Shown here: one piece after another, positions 1 to 8,879 of the stretch
How the letters are laid out: every line of letters starts with the position of its first letter
Position numbering within the stretch: the first letter of the stretch is position 1
Assembly (NCBI GenBank): GCA_947442505.1
Contig: CANEVR010000011.1
Coordinates: 1-54,275 of the forward strand
Length of the DNA: 54,275 nt
Direction: 5' to 3'
DNA from: Flavobacteriales bacterium
GTDB taxonomy: Bacteria > Bacteroidota > Bacteroidia > Flavobacteriales_D > Sanyastnellaceae
Notes under the pieces: model-generated
The model's input: only the letters and a program-made list of their open reading frames with translations
Told to the model about the DNA's origin: nothing
Databases searched by the model: none
Position numbers and translations under genes: made by a program

Positions 1-660
1 ACCATAGCCTATCAAGGAAAGGTGAGTCACCATGACAGTGGTGGAAACAGCGGTACAATAGGCGAAGGAGAAGTACAATGGATGACAGCCGCATCTGGAG
101 TATTGCACAAGGAATACCATGAAAAGGAATTTGCAGCGCAAGGAGGCGTGTTCCAAATGGTGCAACTTTGGGTCAATTTACCAGCGGCCAATAAAATGGA
201 TCCACCCAGTTATCAAGCCATCACGAGGGATCAAATCACAGAAGTGAATTTGCCCGGTGATGCCGGTGTGGTGAAAATCATCGCTGGAACATTTCAAGGT
301 AATCAAGGACCGGCCAAGACACACACCAGAGTTGATTTGTTCAATTTGTATTTAAATGCAAATAAAACTACCGAACTGAACTTCCCCCAACATGATCACA
401 CCGCGATGGTGGTGATCAAGGGTAGCGTTAAAGTTAATGGCCATGAAATTTTAAAAGGCAATGACTTAGGTGTCTTTTCTGATTCAGGTGAGAATATTTA
501 CATCGAAGCACTCGAGGAAAGCATTGTATTGATGCTGAATGGAGAGCCCATCATGGAACCCATTGCGGCGTATGGTCCCTTTGTTATGAACACAAGAGAA
601 GAAATTATCCAAGCTTACCAAGACTTTCAAATGGGAAAGTTTGGTCAGTTGGAAGATTGA
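1..660 (+). CDS. Pirin family protein (5' partial)
   Basis: The reading frame is open from base 1 and continues a protein whose start lies before the window; the GTG at 22 is internal, because the residues before it (TIAYQGK) match the pirin core that follows the HPHRG metal-binding motif. Pirins are double-cupin proteins that bind iron or another metal; some have quercetinase activity and others act as transcription cofactors. Visible here are the rest of cupin 1, including VQWMTAASGVLHKEYHE with the second His/Glu metal ligand pair, and a complete second cupin. The C-terminus (AYGPFVMNT, then a short helical tail) is typical. The family is very likely; the substrate is unknown. Confidence 0.9.
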   Translation, partial: TIAYQGKVSHHDSGGNSGTIGEGEVQWMTAASGVLHKEYHEKEFAAQGGVFQMVQLWVNLPAANKMDPPSYQAITRDQITEVNLPGDAGVVKIIAGTFQGNQGPAKTHTRVDLFNLYLNANKTTELNFPQHDHTAMVVIKGSVKVNGHEILKGNDLGVFSDSGENIYIEALEESIVLMLNGEPIMEPIAAYGPFVMNTREEIIQAYQDFQMGKFGQLED

Positions 661-670
661 TGAAGAATTA

Positions 671-1357
671 CTACTTGTAATTATCTACTGCTAACCACAA
701 GGCATCTGTTTTGGCACCTTCAAAGAGCAAAGAAGATCCGGCCATGACTAATCCCAAACCAATAAATGGTTTGTTGTAGTTCCCTGACTCGCTGTTGATA
801 TAGAACTGATGAGCAATAACACCAGCTCCTATTGCAGCCAAACCAATTTGTAAACCGCTCAATCTTCTGTATGATTTCAAATACGTTTGACAATTGGGAT
901 TGTCTTGTAAGTCAATTTTTAGATTTTTATAGTTGCCTTTTTTCAAGATCCCTTCATCCTTAGCATAGAACTGCCATACCTCACCAGAGGCAAGTCTGCG
1001 CGGATTGGATGTGTTTAAATCCAAACCGCCATAGGCAGTAATATCAATTTCTTCAAACAATTGAATTCGTCCAGTATTCTTGATGCGCATGGCATAGCGC
1101 TCAGCGCGTTCACCATAAAATTCAGACAGGTTGGCAAAAAAACCATGGTTATTTCTAAAAAATGCTACACCTTCAGCCTCAAAATGTTTTCCATCCAAAT
1201 TGAAAAAGGCGGGTTGCATGATGGGATATTCATAGGTCAATTTCTCCCCTTCTTTGATTTGGCCGTTGTATAGACGCAATATCTGTTTCTTAGGAGTAGG
1301 CTGCGCTATCAATAGGCCCACACTCAAGGATAAAAGAACAACCAAAATATTTTTCAT
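671..1357 (-). CDS. Hypothetical exported protein with C-terminal hydrophobic segment
   Basis: A 228-residue protein I do not recognise. It starts with a clear signal peptide (MKNILVVLLSLSVGLLIAQ), so it is exported. A soluble middle region of about 130 residues is followed by two hydrophobic stretches near residues 165-185 and 197-215, which could be membrane segments or a hairpin. It converges on the pirin gene with a 10-base gap and is divergent from the lectin-domain gene at 1503. A CTAAAGTA at 1374-1381, read on the minus strand as TACTTTAG, is a plausible weak -7 box 16 bases before the ATG. It is a real gene by its signal peptide and isolation; its function is unknown. Confidence 0.7.
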   Translation of the reverse strand: MKNILVVLLSLSVGLLIAQPTPKKQILRLYNGQIKEGEKLTYEYPIMQPAFFNLDGKHFEAEGVAFFRNNHGFFANLSEFYGERAERYAMRIKNTGRIQLFEEIDITAYGGLDLNTSNPRRLASGEVWQFYAKDEGILKKGNYKNLKIDLQDNPNCQTYLKSYRRLSGLQIGLAAIGAGVIAHQFYINSESGNYNKPFIGLGLVMAGSSLLFEGAKTDALWLAVDNYK

Positions 1358-1502
1358 ACAATCAATTAGGCGTCTAAAGTAGTTTTAATTTTTTAAATCT
1401 CAAACAACCCATTTGCATTCTGCGAAGTCTTGCATTCAGATTGTTTATATTAGCAGATTGTTAACCAAACAGCATCCAATCAAATATTATCGTTGCATTG
1501 AA

Positions 1503-4500
1503 ATGAAGAAATTATTTGTTTTAACCCTATTATTCAATTTCTTTTGGAATTCCCTTTTGGGGCAATATCAAATTGCAACAGGATTTAACAACACCGCCAC
1601 AGTATCAGGTGCGTGTTACACGCTAACAACACAAACCCAAGGAAGTGCTACAGGTGTCATTTGGAGCAATTCAACCTTGGATTTGAATTGCAATTTCACA
1701 AAAACCTTCAACATGAAATTCAGTGCATCGGCAACAGATGGCGCTGATGGTGTTTGTTTTATCATGAAGAACATTCCTAATTACGTTCCTGGTGCAACGG
1801 GAAATGGAGGCGCTTTGGGATTTGCTTGGCCTGGAAATGGAAATTCTTTCGCCATTGAATTTGATACTTATGTCAATGATGCTTCACCAAGTTTTGACCC
1901 TGGACAAGGTTCACAAAATGACCACATCGCTTTTTTGAGGAATGGATCGAACGACCACAGTTCAGCAAATAATTTGGCCGGTCCATTGCTTGTTGGCAAC
2001 CTCGAGAATGGTGCCTTTCATCCCGTGACCATCACCTGGATAGCTGCAACACAAACGTTGACATGCACCATCGATGCTTTCAATCTAACATCAGTTGTCA
2101 ATCTTCCAACCATTTTGGGATCGTCGACTACATATTTTGGATTTGCGGGAGCCACTGGTGGGCTCATGAACCTGCAGCAAGTATGCCCATTACCAAGTGT
2201 ACCAACAGTTTTGCCACCTTCAACTGAAAACATTTGTCCTGGAACAAATTTCACCCTTGATGCGACAGTCATCGATTTGACCAATACCAATAACTTTAGT
2301 TGGACCATTACCGCAGGCCCTGGTACCATTACCACTCCCAATCCAGCTCAAACAGGCATTATCGATGTTACTGGTTCTGGTGTAGGAACTGTTATTCAAA
2401 TGACATATACTGATAATTGTGGATTGGTATATACTCGAATTCACAATGTACAACCCAGCGCGACACCAACCGTTACTGTCGCCAATTTGAGCATTTGCGC
2501 AGGGTCCAATTGGACATTGACACCGACAGGTGGAAACTACACGACATTAACCTGGGACATTACGGCAGGAAGCGGTTCCTCCAATCCCCCTGTCAATGGA
2601 ACAACTTTCAGTGGAACTGGGGCTGCAACAGTAGAAGTTACACCTGCCATTACAGGTTGCGCAAGTGCAGGTACTCCTGTAACGGTTACCATCAGCGAAA
2701 CCAGCCTTATTCCATTTGATGCAGGGAACAACGTTACATTTTGTACTTCACCCACTAATTTAACCTACACCCATACTCCGGCAAGCATAACCACCCAAGC
2801 AGGTTTTCCAATAACATGGAGTGTTGAACCTGGGAATACAGGAAACATCGTGAGTTCGGCTGCGGATGGAACATTGGTGGTTGATCAAACAGGTACTTAC
2901 ACCCTCACTGCGACAGGAGGTCCCGGTTGTGTAGTCACGGATAACGTTTATATTGAATTGGTGACCAATCCTACTGTAACCATTATTCCAGGTGGTCTGA
3001 ACAATGATGAAAACATTTGTCCAGGTGAGACCATGCCGTTGAACGTTGTGGGTAATTTTGATCATGTCACCTGGTCAACTGGTGATTTGGATATCAACAC
3101 AACGAACATAACAGCTGCAGGTAATTACTCCGTTGAAATCGCCATTGGAACTTGTACCGCAACTGACAATATTACCATCACAGAATCTCCCGCAATTGTG
3201 CCAAGTGCTGGTGGTGATCAATTGGACATTTGCACCAATGGAAACATTACATTAAATGGAAGTACTGAGCCAACCTATACCGCTGCTTGGACCATCACCA
3301 GTCCAACCGGAAATATAGTTTCTGGTCAAAGCACCACAGACCCTGTGGTTTCCTCTAGCGGTACCTACATGATAACGGTTACCAATCCCGAAGGTTGCAC
3401 AGCCAATGCTTCTGCCGTGGTTGACTTGTTGCCTGTCCCCATCATTAACCTGGGCAATAATTTTCAAGTTTGTGCCAATATTCCTTTTAACATCACATTA
3501 AACAATACCAACTGTCCGAACCTCAATTTGGTCACCAGTGTTTTGTGGTCCGATAATACAACAATCAATACATTCTCTTCTCAAGTTGCACCGAACGGAA
3601 GTAATACCATTACCGTAACGCTTAACATCAATACTTGCGCTGCGACAGACAACATTGTGGTATCTGCTTTTGTTCCTCCTTTATGGGATTTAGGACCTAC
3701 CCAAACAGTATGCGGTGATCAGCCCTTCGTTGTCAATTCTACAGAAAATGTTTCATGGGCTACAAGTGCCAATTCCACCATCACCACTGGAACGAGCTAC
3801 ACCCAAAACAATCCATCACCAGGTACTGAATCATTGACCGCAACCTTAACCTATGGTAACGGTTGTATCATTTTTGACAATTTGGACATTGACATAGTAC
3901 AACCATTTACAGTAAATCTGCCTGCAACAGCAGATTTTTGCGAAGGCAGCGCCATTCAAATTGATGCGGGTAATACAGTCTCTTGGTCCAACGGTGATAT
4001 GGGTCAAACAACAATGGCCAATGAAGTTGGATTGCTTACCGCCACTTACACAGATGGTCCATGTACCAGTCAAGATCAAATGACCATCACCATGACTTAT
4101 CTACCCAACATTGAGTGGACAGATAATACAACCTATTGTGAGGGAACTACTGTAACTCTGGGCGCTCCGGGGTCTCATGCCACAAGCTTTTACTGGAGCA
4201 CAGGTGAAACTACGGAAACCATCATTGTATCAGAATCGGGTTATTATTCCCTTACCGCAAGTAATTCCTGCGCTACAGTGAATAGAGACATTGTTTTGGA
4301 TTTTGAAATTTGTGATGCGTATGCATTTATACCCAACACCTTTACGCCTGATAAGGACGGAATCAACGAAGTATGGCAACCCATCATTTACAATGCCAAG
4401 AACTATGAAGTTTTTATCTACAACAGATGGGGTGACATTATATACCACTCGAATGATCCTGAGGAAAATTGGTTGGGTGAAGCCCATGAAGGTCAGCATT

Positions 4501-4595
4501 ACGTTCAGGATGGTGTATATTCTTATCGCTTGATATTGGAAAGTCCACAAAGAGAAAAAAAGGAATACTTTGGTTACTTTAGAATGCTGAGATAG
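1503..4595 (+). CDS. T9SS-secreted protein: L-type lectin domain, Ig-like repeats, gliding-associated C-terminal domain
   Basis: A 1030-residue cell-surface or secreted protein. The ATG at 1503 is chosen over an upstream in-frame start at 1413 because it begins a good signal peptide (MKKLFVLTLLFNFFWNSLLGQ). Residues about 22-230 look like a legume (L-type) lectin domain: DGVCFIMKN, FAIEFDTYVND and a later DHIAF strand. Then come roughly eight Ig/PKD-like segments of 80-95 residues, Thr/Asn-rich with paired cysteines and TWS/VLWS/WSTG strands. The last ~90 residues (IPNTFTPDKDGINE, IYNRWGD, DGVYSYRL) form the type B T9SS sorting domain (CHU_C, gliding motility-associated). It probably binds a carbohydrate ligand as an adhesin; the ligand cannot be deduced. 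A TATATTAG at 1446-1453 may be the -7 box. Confidence 0.88.
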   Translation: MKKLFVLTLLFNFFWNSLLGQYQIATGFNNTATVSGACYTLTTQTQGSATGVIWSNSTLDLNCNFTKTFNMKFSASATDGADGVCFIMKNIPNYVPGATGNGGALGFAWPGNGNSFAIEFDTYVNDASPSFDPGQGSQNDHIAFLRNGSNDHSSANNLAGPLLVGNLENGAFHPVTITWIAATQTLTCTIDAFNLTSVVNLPTILGSSTTYFGFAGATGGLMNLQQVCPLPSVPTVLPPSTENICPGTNFTLDATVIDLTNTNNFSWTITAGPGTITTPNPAQTGIIDVTGSGVGTVIQMTYTDNCGLVYTRIHNVQPSATPTVTVANLSICAGSNWTLTPTGGNYTTLTWDITAGSGSSNPPVNGTTFSGTGAATVEVTPAITGCASAGTPVTVTISETSLIPFDAGNNVTFCTSPTNLTYTHTPASITTQAGFPITWSVEPGNTGNIVSSAADGTLVVDQTGTYTLTATGGPGCVVTDNVYIELVTNPTVTIIPGGLNNDENICPGETMPLNVVGNFDHVTWSTGDLDINTTNITAAGNYSVEIAIGTCTATDNITITESPAIVPSAGGDQLDICTNGNITLNGSTEPTYTAAWTITSPTGNIVSGQSTTDPVVSSSGTYMITVTNPEGCTANASAVVDLLPVPIINLGNNFQVCANIPFNITLNNTNCPNLNLVTSVLWSDNTTINTFSSQVAPNGSNTITVTLNINTCAATDNIVVSAFVPPLWDLGPTQTVCGDQPFVVNSTENVSWATSANSTITTGTSYTQNNPSPGTESLTATLTYGNGCIIFDNLDIDIVQPFTVNLPATADFCEGSAIQIDAGNTVSWSNGDMGQTTMANEVGLLTATYTDGPCTSQDQMTITMTYLPNIEWTDNTTYCEGTTVTLGAPGSHATSFYWSTGETTETIIVSESGYYSLTASNSCATVNRDIVLDFEICDAYAFIPNTFTPDKDGINEVWQPIIYNAKNYEVFIYNRWGDIIYHSNDPEENWLGEAHEGQHYVQDGVYSYRLILESPQREKKEYFGYFRMLR

Positions 4596-4598
4596 CTG

Positions 4599-4606
4599 TA
4601 ACTTTG
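4599..4606 (+). promoter_or_regulatory. -7 promoter box for the Cys/Met PLP enzyme gene
   Basis: TAACTTTG matches the Bacteroidota -7 consensus TAnnTTTG exactly and lies in the 27-base gap between the lectin-domain gene and the PLP enzyme, 16 bases before its ATG. A weak TTT at 4578-4580 is the best -33 candidate. The downstream gene may therefore be transcribed independently of the T9SS gene. Confidence 0.5.
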
Positions 4607-4622
4607 GACAAACATCAATGAA

Positions 4623-5879
4623 ATGTCCAAAAAGAATTACGCCCCAGAAAGTTTAATGATGAGCCATGGCTACACCCCTGAGTGGAGCGAAGGAGCCATT
4701 AAATGTCCCATTTATCAAACATCAACCTTTGTTTTTAAAACAGCCGAAGAGGGGAAATCATTCTTCGAAATTGCTTACGGAATTAGAGAGAAAAGAGAAG
4801 GAGAGCGCATTCCTGGTTTGATTTATAGCCGATTGAATAATCCGGACATTGAAATTCTTGAAAATAGAATTGCTCTTTGGGACAATGCAGATGATTGCGC
4901 CAGCTTTGAATCTGGGATGTCTGCCATCTCCACCGTAATGTTAGAATATTTGGCCCCAGGAGATGCCATATTATTCTCCTCCCCTATTTATGGCGGAACA
5001 GATCACTTCATCAAGCATTTTTTAACCAAAATGAAGATTGATCATATCGAGTACTTTCCTTGGGATAATCAAGAGGACATTTTGGAACGAATTAAAAGCT
5101 TTGACGCCATTGACCGCGTTAAATTGATTTATACTGAAACACCCGCTAACCCCACCAACGATTTGTTCGACATTGCGATGTTGGTGGATTTGGGAAAGAA
5201 ATTGAGTCATGGTGAGCATGTGGTGAAAGTAGCAGTGGACAATACCTATATGGGACCACTTTGGCAACGTCCATTGGAATTGGGCGCTGACTTCTCCATC
5301 TACTCTGCAACCAAATATATCGGTGGTCATAGCGACGTTATTGCCGGTGCAGTATGTGGCCGAAAGGACGACATGATTCGCATCAAAACGCTACGTACAT
5401 TTCTAGGAAACATGGCAGGCCCCTGGACTGCATGGTTACTGATGCGCAGTTTGGAAACGTTGAAAATCCGAATGGAGCAACAAGCATACAATGCAGAGAA
5501 AGTGGCCGATTATTTAAACAATCATCCAAAAATTGAAAAGGTATTTTACTTAGGGAATTTAAAACCCGAGGATGGAAAAGCCTTTGAGATTTATCAAAGA
5601 CAATACACCAGTGCTGGTGCTATGATGAGCTTTTGCGTAAAAGGTGGTGAAGAGGAGGCTTTTCGATTATTGAATGCGCTTCAATTGTGCAAATTGGCTG
5701 TGAGCTTGGGTTCTACAGAAAGTTTGGCAGAACATCCCGCCACGATGACACATGCCGGTGTAGATGCAGATCTCAAAGCCAAAATAGGGATAACACCCAG
5801 CTTAGTTCGTTTATCTGTTGGTGTTGAGCGCGCTGAAGACCTCATTGATGATCTGAGACAAGCTTTGGAAAAAGTTTAA
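4623..5879 (+). CDS. Cys/Met metabolism PLP-dependent enzyme (cystathionine gamma-synthase / methionine gamma-lyase family)
   Basis: A 418-residue fold-type I PLP enzyme of sulfur amino acid metabolism. The pyridoxal lysine is K231 in SATKYIGGHSD. Other family motifs are YSRLNNP, the SGMSAIS phosphate-binding loop, SSPIYGGTDH, TETPANPTN and AVDNTYMGP with the cofactor-binding Asp. The C-terminus has the SLGSTESLAEHPATMTH motif. Members act as cystathionine gamma-synthase, cystathionine beta/gamma-lyase or methionine gamma-lyase; sequence reading alone cannot choose among these, although SLGSTESLAEHPATMTH is common in gamma-lyases. The length is normal. It stands alone between the lectin-domain gene and htpG. 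No SAM riboswitch fits in the short upstream gap. Confidence 0.9.
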   Translation: MSKKNYAPESLMMSHGYTPEWSEGAIKCPIYQTSTFVFKTAEEGKSFFEIAYGIREKREGERIPGLIYSRLNNPDIEILENRIALWDNADDCASFESGMSAISTVMLEYLAPGDAILFSSPIYGGTDHFIKHFLTKMKIDHIEYFPWDNQEDILERIKSFDAIDRVKLIYTETPANPTNDLFDIAMLVDLGKKLSHGEHVVKVAVDNTYMGPLWQRPLELGADFSIYSATKYIGGHSDVIAGAVCGRKDDMIRIKTLRTFLGNMAGPWTAWLLMRSLETLKIRMEQQAYNAEKVADYLNNHPKIEKVFYLGNLKPEDGKAFEIYQRQYTSAGAMMSFCVKGGEEEAFRLLNALQLCKLAVSLGSTESLAEHPATMTHAGVDADLKAKIGITPSLVRLSVGVERAEDLIDDLRQALEKV

Positions 5880-5906
5880 TCTACAATCTTAATGTCAAAC
5901 TGTCAC

Positions 5907-5937
5907 CTAGGCAATCGATGGCATATCGGTTGCTTAG
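5907..5937 (+). promoter_or_regulatory. RNA hairpin in the htpG 5' leader
   Basis: As RNA, the arms 5907-5919 and 5925-5937 pair over 13 positions (11 Watson-Crick, 2 G-U) around a 5-base loop GGCAU. No run of T follows, so it is not a standard intrinsic terminator. It ends 24 bases before the htpG ATG. It could be a terminator of the upstream gene without a U tract, a leader stabiliser or a temperature-sensing element; the sequence does not decide. Confidence 0.45.
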
Positions 5938-5961
5938 ATGCATTTTGTCAAAAAAAATATT

Positions 5962-7836
5962 ATGAAAGCAGGAAATATCTCCGTTCAAACCGAAAACATT
6001 TTTCCAATCATTAAAAAATTCTTGTATTCAGATCAAGAAATTTTTCTCAGAGAATTGGTCTCCAATTCAGTGGATGCTTGTCAAAAAGTAACCACACTTT
6101 CTCGACTTGGAGAAATACCAGAGCCAAAAGAAAGTCCCAAAGTTGAAGTCATCTTGGATCAAGAAAAGAAACGATTGATTATCCGAGATAACGGAATAGG
6201 TATGACTGAAGCTGAGGTTGAGCAATACATCAATCAAATCGCATTCTCAGGTGCTGAGGAATTTGTATCCAAATACAAAGACGCTCAAATCATTGGACAC
6301 TTTGGATTGGGATTTTATTCAGCCTTCATGGTGGCCAAAGAAGTTGAAATCCACTCTCTGTCGCACAAGAAAGATTCACAAGCAGTGAAGTGGGTTTGTG
6401 ACGGAAGCCCCTCCTACTCCATTGAAAATATTGAAAAATCAACTCCCGGAACGGATATAATTCTTCATCTGGCAGATGATGCACTTGAATACAACGAAGA
6501 ATTTAAACTCAAAGAAATTCTAGATAAGTATTGCCGATTCATGCCCGTCGAAATTTACTTTGGCGAGGAAACCAAATGGGAAGAAGATCCATCTGGTGAA
6601 AAAGATGAGAAGGGCAATGCCAAGCGAATTGAAGTCAAGACACCGCGTGTTATCAATTCCACCCATCCACTTTGGACGCAAAAGCCCAATGAGCTTTCGG
6701 ATGAAGATTACAAAAACTTTTACCGCGATTTATACCCATCTAGTTTTGAAGATCCTCTTTTTCATATTCACATCAATGTAGATTATCCATTTAATCTCAC
6801 TGGAATATTGTTCTTCCCCAAGATTAAAAATCAAATGGAAGTGCAGCGCAATAAAATTCAATTGTATTGCAATCAAGTGTTCATCACGGATGAGGTGAAG
6901 AACATCTTACCCGACTTCTTGACGTTGCTGCATGGTGTCGTTGACAGCCCAGATATCCCCTTGAATGTCAGCCGTTCCTATTTGCAAGCAGATAGCAATG
7001 TCAAAAAGATCTCAGCGCACATCACCAAGAAAGTTGCTGATAAGTTGCAAAGCATGATCAATTCTGACCGCACCGACTTTGAACAGAAATGGGATGACAT
7101 CAGCATGTTCATTCAATACGGTGTTTTGACAGAAGAAAAATTTGCAGAGAAAGCGCAAGCATTCACGTTGTACAAAAACACAACCGGCGAATTCAAAACC
7201 ATCGAGGAATGGAAAGAGAAAATTGGTGAAACACAAAAAGACAAGAATGGAAAAATTATCTTCTTGTATGCAACAGATGAGCACCAGCAAGATGCTGCAA
7301 TTAAAATGGCCAGAGAAAGATCTTGGGAAGTTTTTCTTTTGACAAGTCCATTTACGGCACCATTTCTTTCTCAAATTGAAAGCAAACACAGCGACATTCA
7401 ATTCAAAAGAATTGATAGCGACATCCCAGAGAAATTAATAGAGAAGGATATTACCAGTCATAGCGCTTTGAATGATGCTGAAAAAGACGAAGTAAAGAAG
7501 CAATTGGAAGGGTGGATCAATACCCAAAAGTTCAATATTCAATTTGAAAACATGTCGCCCAATGATCCACCAATGATTATAACGGAGAATGAGTTCATGC
7601 GCCGAATGAAGGAGCAACAAGCTTTAGGAGGTGGAGGTTTCTTTGGTAGTCTTCCAGAAACCTATCAATTGATCATCAATACCAATCACCCTGCTGCTCA
7701 AAATATGCGTTCTGAAGATGGCAGAAGCAAAGCAGAAGAAGCATTGGCACTGGCTCAATTGTCCAAAGGATTGTTAACCGGTAGCGAACTGACTGCCTTT
7801 TTACAAAAGAGTTATCAGAGATTACAAAACACTTAA
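5962..7836 (+). CDS. htpG: Molecular chaperone HtpG (Hsp90)
   Basis: A 624-residue cytosolic ATP-dependent chaperone. The ATG at 5962 (MKAGNISVQTENIFPII) fits the family N-terminus better than the in-frame ATG at 5938, which overlaps the 3' end of a leader hairpin. The N-terminal GHKL ATPase domain shows FLRELVSNSVDACQK (catalytic Glu and Mg-binding Asn), RDNGIGMT and IGHFGLGFYSAFMVA. The middle domain carries NVSRSYLQ with the arginine that contacts the ATP phosphate. The dimerisation domain is complete and ends in SYQRLQNT, without a eukaryotic MEEVD tail. It is the bacterial length. As a heat-shock gene it may be controlled through its leader, but no known operator such as CIRCE is visible. 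Confidence 0.97.
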   Translation: MKAGNISVQTENIFPIIKKFLYSDQEIFLRELVSNSVDACQKVTTLSRLGEIPEPKESPKVEVILDQEKKRLIIRDNGIGMTEAEVEQYINQIAFSGAEEFVSKYKDAQIIGHFGLGFYSAFMVAKEVEIHSLSHKKDSQAVKWVCDGSPSYSIENIEKSTPGTDIILHLADDALEYNEEFKLKEILDKYCRFMPVEIYFGEETKWEEDPSGEKDEKGNAKRIEVKTPRVINSTHPLWTQKPNELSDEDYKNFYRDLYPSSFEDPLFHIHINVDYPFNLTGILFFPKIKNQMEVQRNKIQLYCNQVFITDEVKNILPDFLTLLHGVVDSPDIPLNVSRSYLQADSNVKKISAHITKKVADKLQSMINSDRTDFEQKWDDISMFIQYGVLTEEKFAEKAQAFTLYKNTTGEFKTIEEWKEKIGETQKDKNGKIIFLYATDEHQQDAAIKMARERSWEVFLLTSPFTAPFLSQIESKHSDIQFKRIDSDIPEKLIEKDITSHSALNDAEKDEVKKQLEGWINTQKFNIQFENMSPNDPPMIITENEFMRRMKEQQALGGGGFFGSLPETYQLIINTNHPAAQNMRSEDGRSKAEEALALAQLSKGLLTGSELTAFLQKSYQRLQNT

Positions 7837-7860
7837 TATCTTCGTTATAAATAATAAAAC

Positions 7861-8442
7861 ATGAATACCATTACCAAATCCATATTGATATTGTTAGGCG
7901 TCATTGTCGGAGCATTTATCTTATTTTACCTTTACGGTACAAGCGTTTACAGCGGTGCCGTTGAAAAACAAGAAGCTGTAAAAAAAGAATGGGGAAATGT
8001 GCAGGCCGCATACCAGCGCAGAGCTGATTTGGTTCCCCAGTTGGTGGAAACCGTGAAAGGAGCCAGAGACAATGAAAGAACCATCCTGGAGAACGTCACC
8101 AGAGCGAGATCAGGAATGGGTGCAGCACAAACGCCAGCAGAGTTGCAAAAATTGGGAGGCGAAATCAATAAAGCCATCAGTATCGTATTTGAAAATTATC
8201 CTGAGATAAGATCAACCCAAAACTTTGGTGAGCTTCAAGCGCAATTGGAGGGATCAGAGAATAGAGTGAACAAAGCACGAACAGATTACAATGAAGCCGT
8301 TGAAAAATCCAATTCCTTCATCAGAGGTTTTTGGAAAAAGAAAGCACTTTCATTGGTAGGAGATGAAGAATTCAAGGTATACGATGCCTTTGCCGCTAGT
8401 GAGGGAGCTGAGAATGCGCCTAAAATTGATTTTTCCAAATAA
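7861..8442 (+). CDS. LemA family protein
   Basis: A 193-residue protein anchored by one N-terminal membrane segment (residues about 7-26, ILILLGVIVGAFILFYLYG). The LemA signature follows: a coiled-coil bundle with WGNVQAAYQRRADLVPQL, VKGARDNERTILENVTRARS, ENYPEIRSTQNF and NKARTDYNEAV. LemA proteins have an unknown envelope role and are usually encoded beside TPM-domain genes, as here. Its stop TAA shares one base with the next gene's ATG (TAATG), pointing to translational coupling. TATCTTCG 16 bases before the ATG is a one-mismatch -7 box. The membrane topology implies a periplasmic helical domain. Confidence 0.95.
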   Translation: MNTITKSILILLGVIVGAFILFYLYGTSVYSGAVEKQEAVKKEWGNVQAAYQRRADLVPQLVETVKGARDNERTILENVTRARSGMGAAQTPAELQKLGGEINKAISIVFENYPEIRSTQNFGELQAQLEGSENRVNKARTDYNEAVEKSNSFIRGFWKKKALSLVGDEEFKVYDAFAASEGAENAPKIDFSK

Positions 8443-8879
8443 TGGCTGATCACGTTTTATTGGATGACAAATTAACAATGCAGTTCGAGGACTGCATTGT
8501 TGCTTTTGAAAAAGCAACACGTTGTGAGTTGCGCATTCACATTGAAGAAGAGAATGACACTCCTGTTTTAGATCGCGCAGCATTTGTATTTGACCACCTG
8601 GGTATGCGCAAAACCAAAGAGCGCAATGCCCTTTTGATTTACATTCAGCTCTACCCCTCTGCATTGGCCATCATTGGTGACATTGGGATTGATCAACACG
8701 TAGATAAAACAGATTGGGAAGGTTGGAAAAACACCTTGATTGAATCATTCAAAACGGAAGATTATTTGAAAGGCATTGCTAATGTAACGCAATCCATGAC
8801 AGAGAAATTGAAAGTTGCATTTCCTTGGAATGAAGAAGATAAAGATGAATTGAGCAACACCATTTCTCGCGCCAAATGA
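8442..8879 (+). CDS. TPM domain protein without signal peptide
   Basis: A 145-residue protein with a TPM (DUF477) domain: ALLIYIQLYPSALAIIGDIGIDQHVDKTDWEGW matches the core, quoted here only in part as LIYIQLYPSALAIIGDIGID. It has neither an N-terminal signal nor a membrane segment, so it is likely cytosolic or peripheral, unlike its downstream paralogue. It overlaps lemA by 1 base and the next gene by 4 bases (ATGA), making a three-gene translationally coupled operon. TPM domains have been linked to phosphatase activity in plant homologues and to membrane-protein quality control in bacteria; which applies here is not clear. Confidence 0.85.
   Translation: MADHVLLDDKLTMQFEDCIVAFEKATRCELRIHIEEENDTPVLDRAAFVFDHLGMRKTKERNALLIYIQLYPSALAIIGDIGIDQHVDKTDWEGWKNTLIESFKTEDYLKGIANVTQSMTEKLKVAFPWNEEDKDELSNTISRAK

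Noticed and set aside
1413-1502. Longer N-terminus of the lectin-domain protein from 1413
   Set aside because: The extra 30 residues precede a clean signal peptide and contain no family similarity.
2018-3065. Several long minus-strand frames inside the lectin-domain gene
   Set aside because: Low-complexity antisense shadows of a Thr/Ser/Asn-rich coding strand; the sense frame has signal peptide and sorting domain.
4596-4622. SAM riboswitch upstream of the Cys/Met enzyme
   Set aside because: The gap is only 27 bases, far too short, and holds a promoter box.
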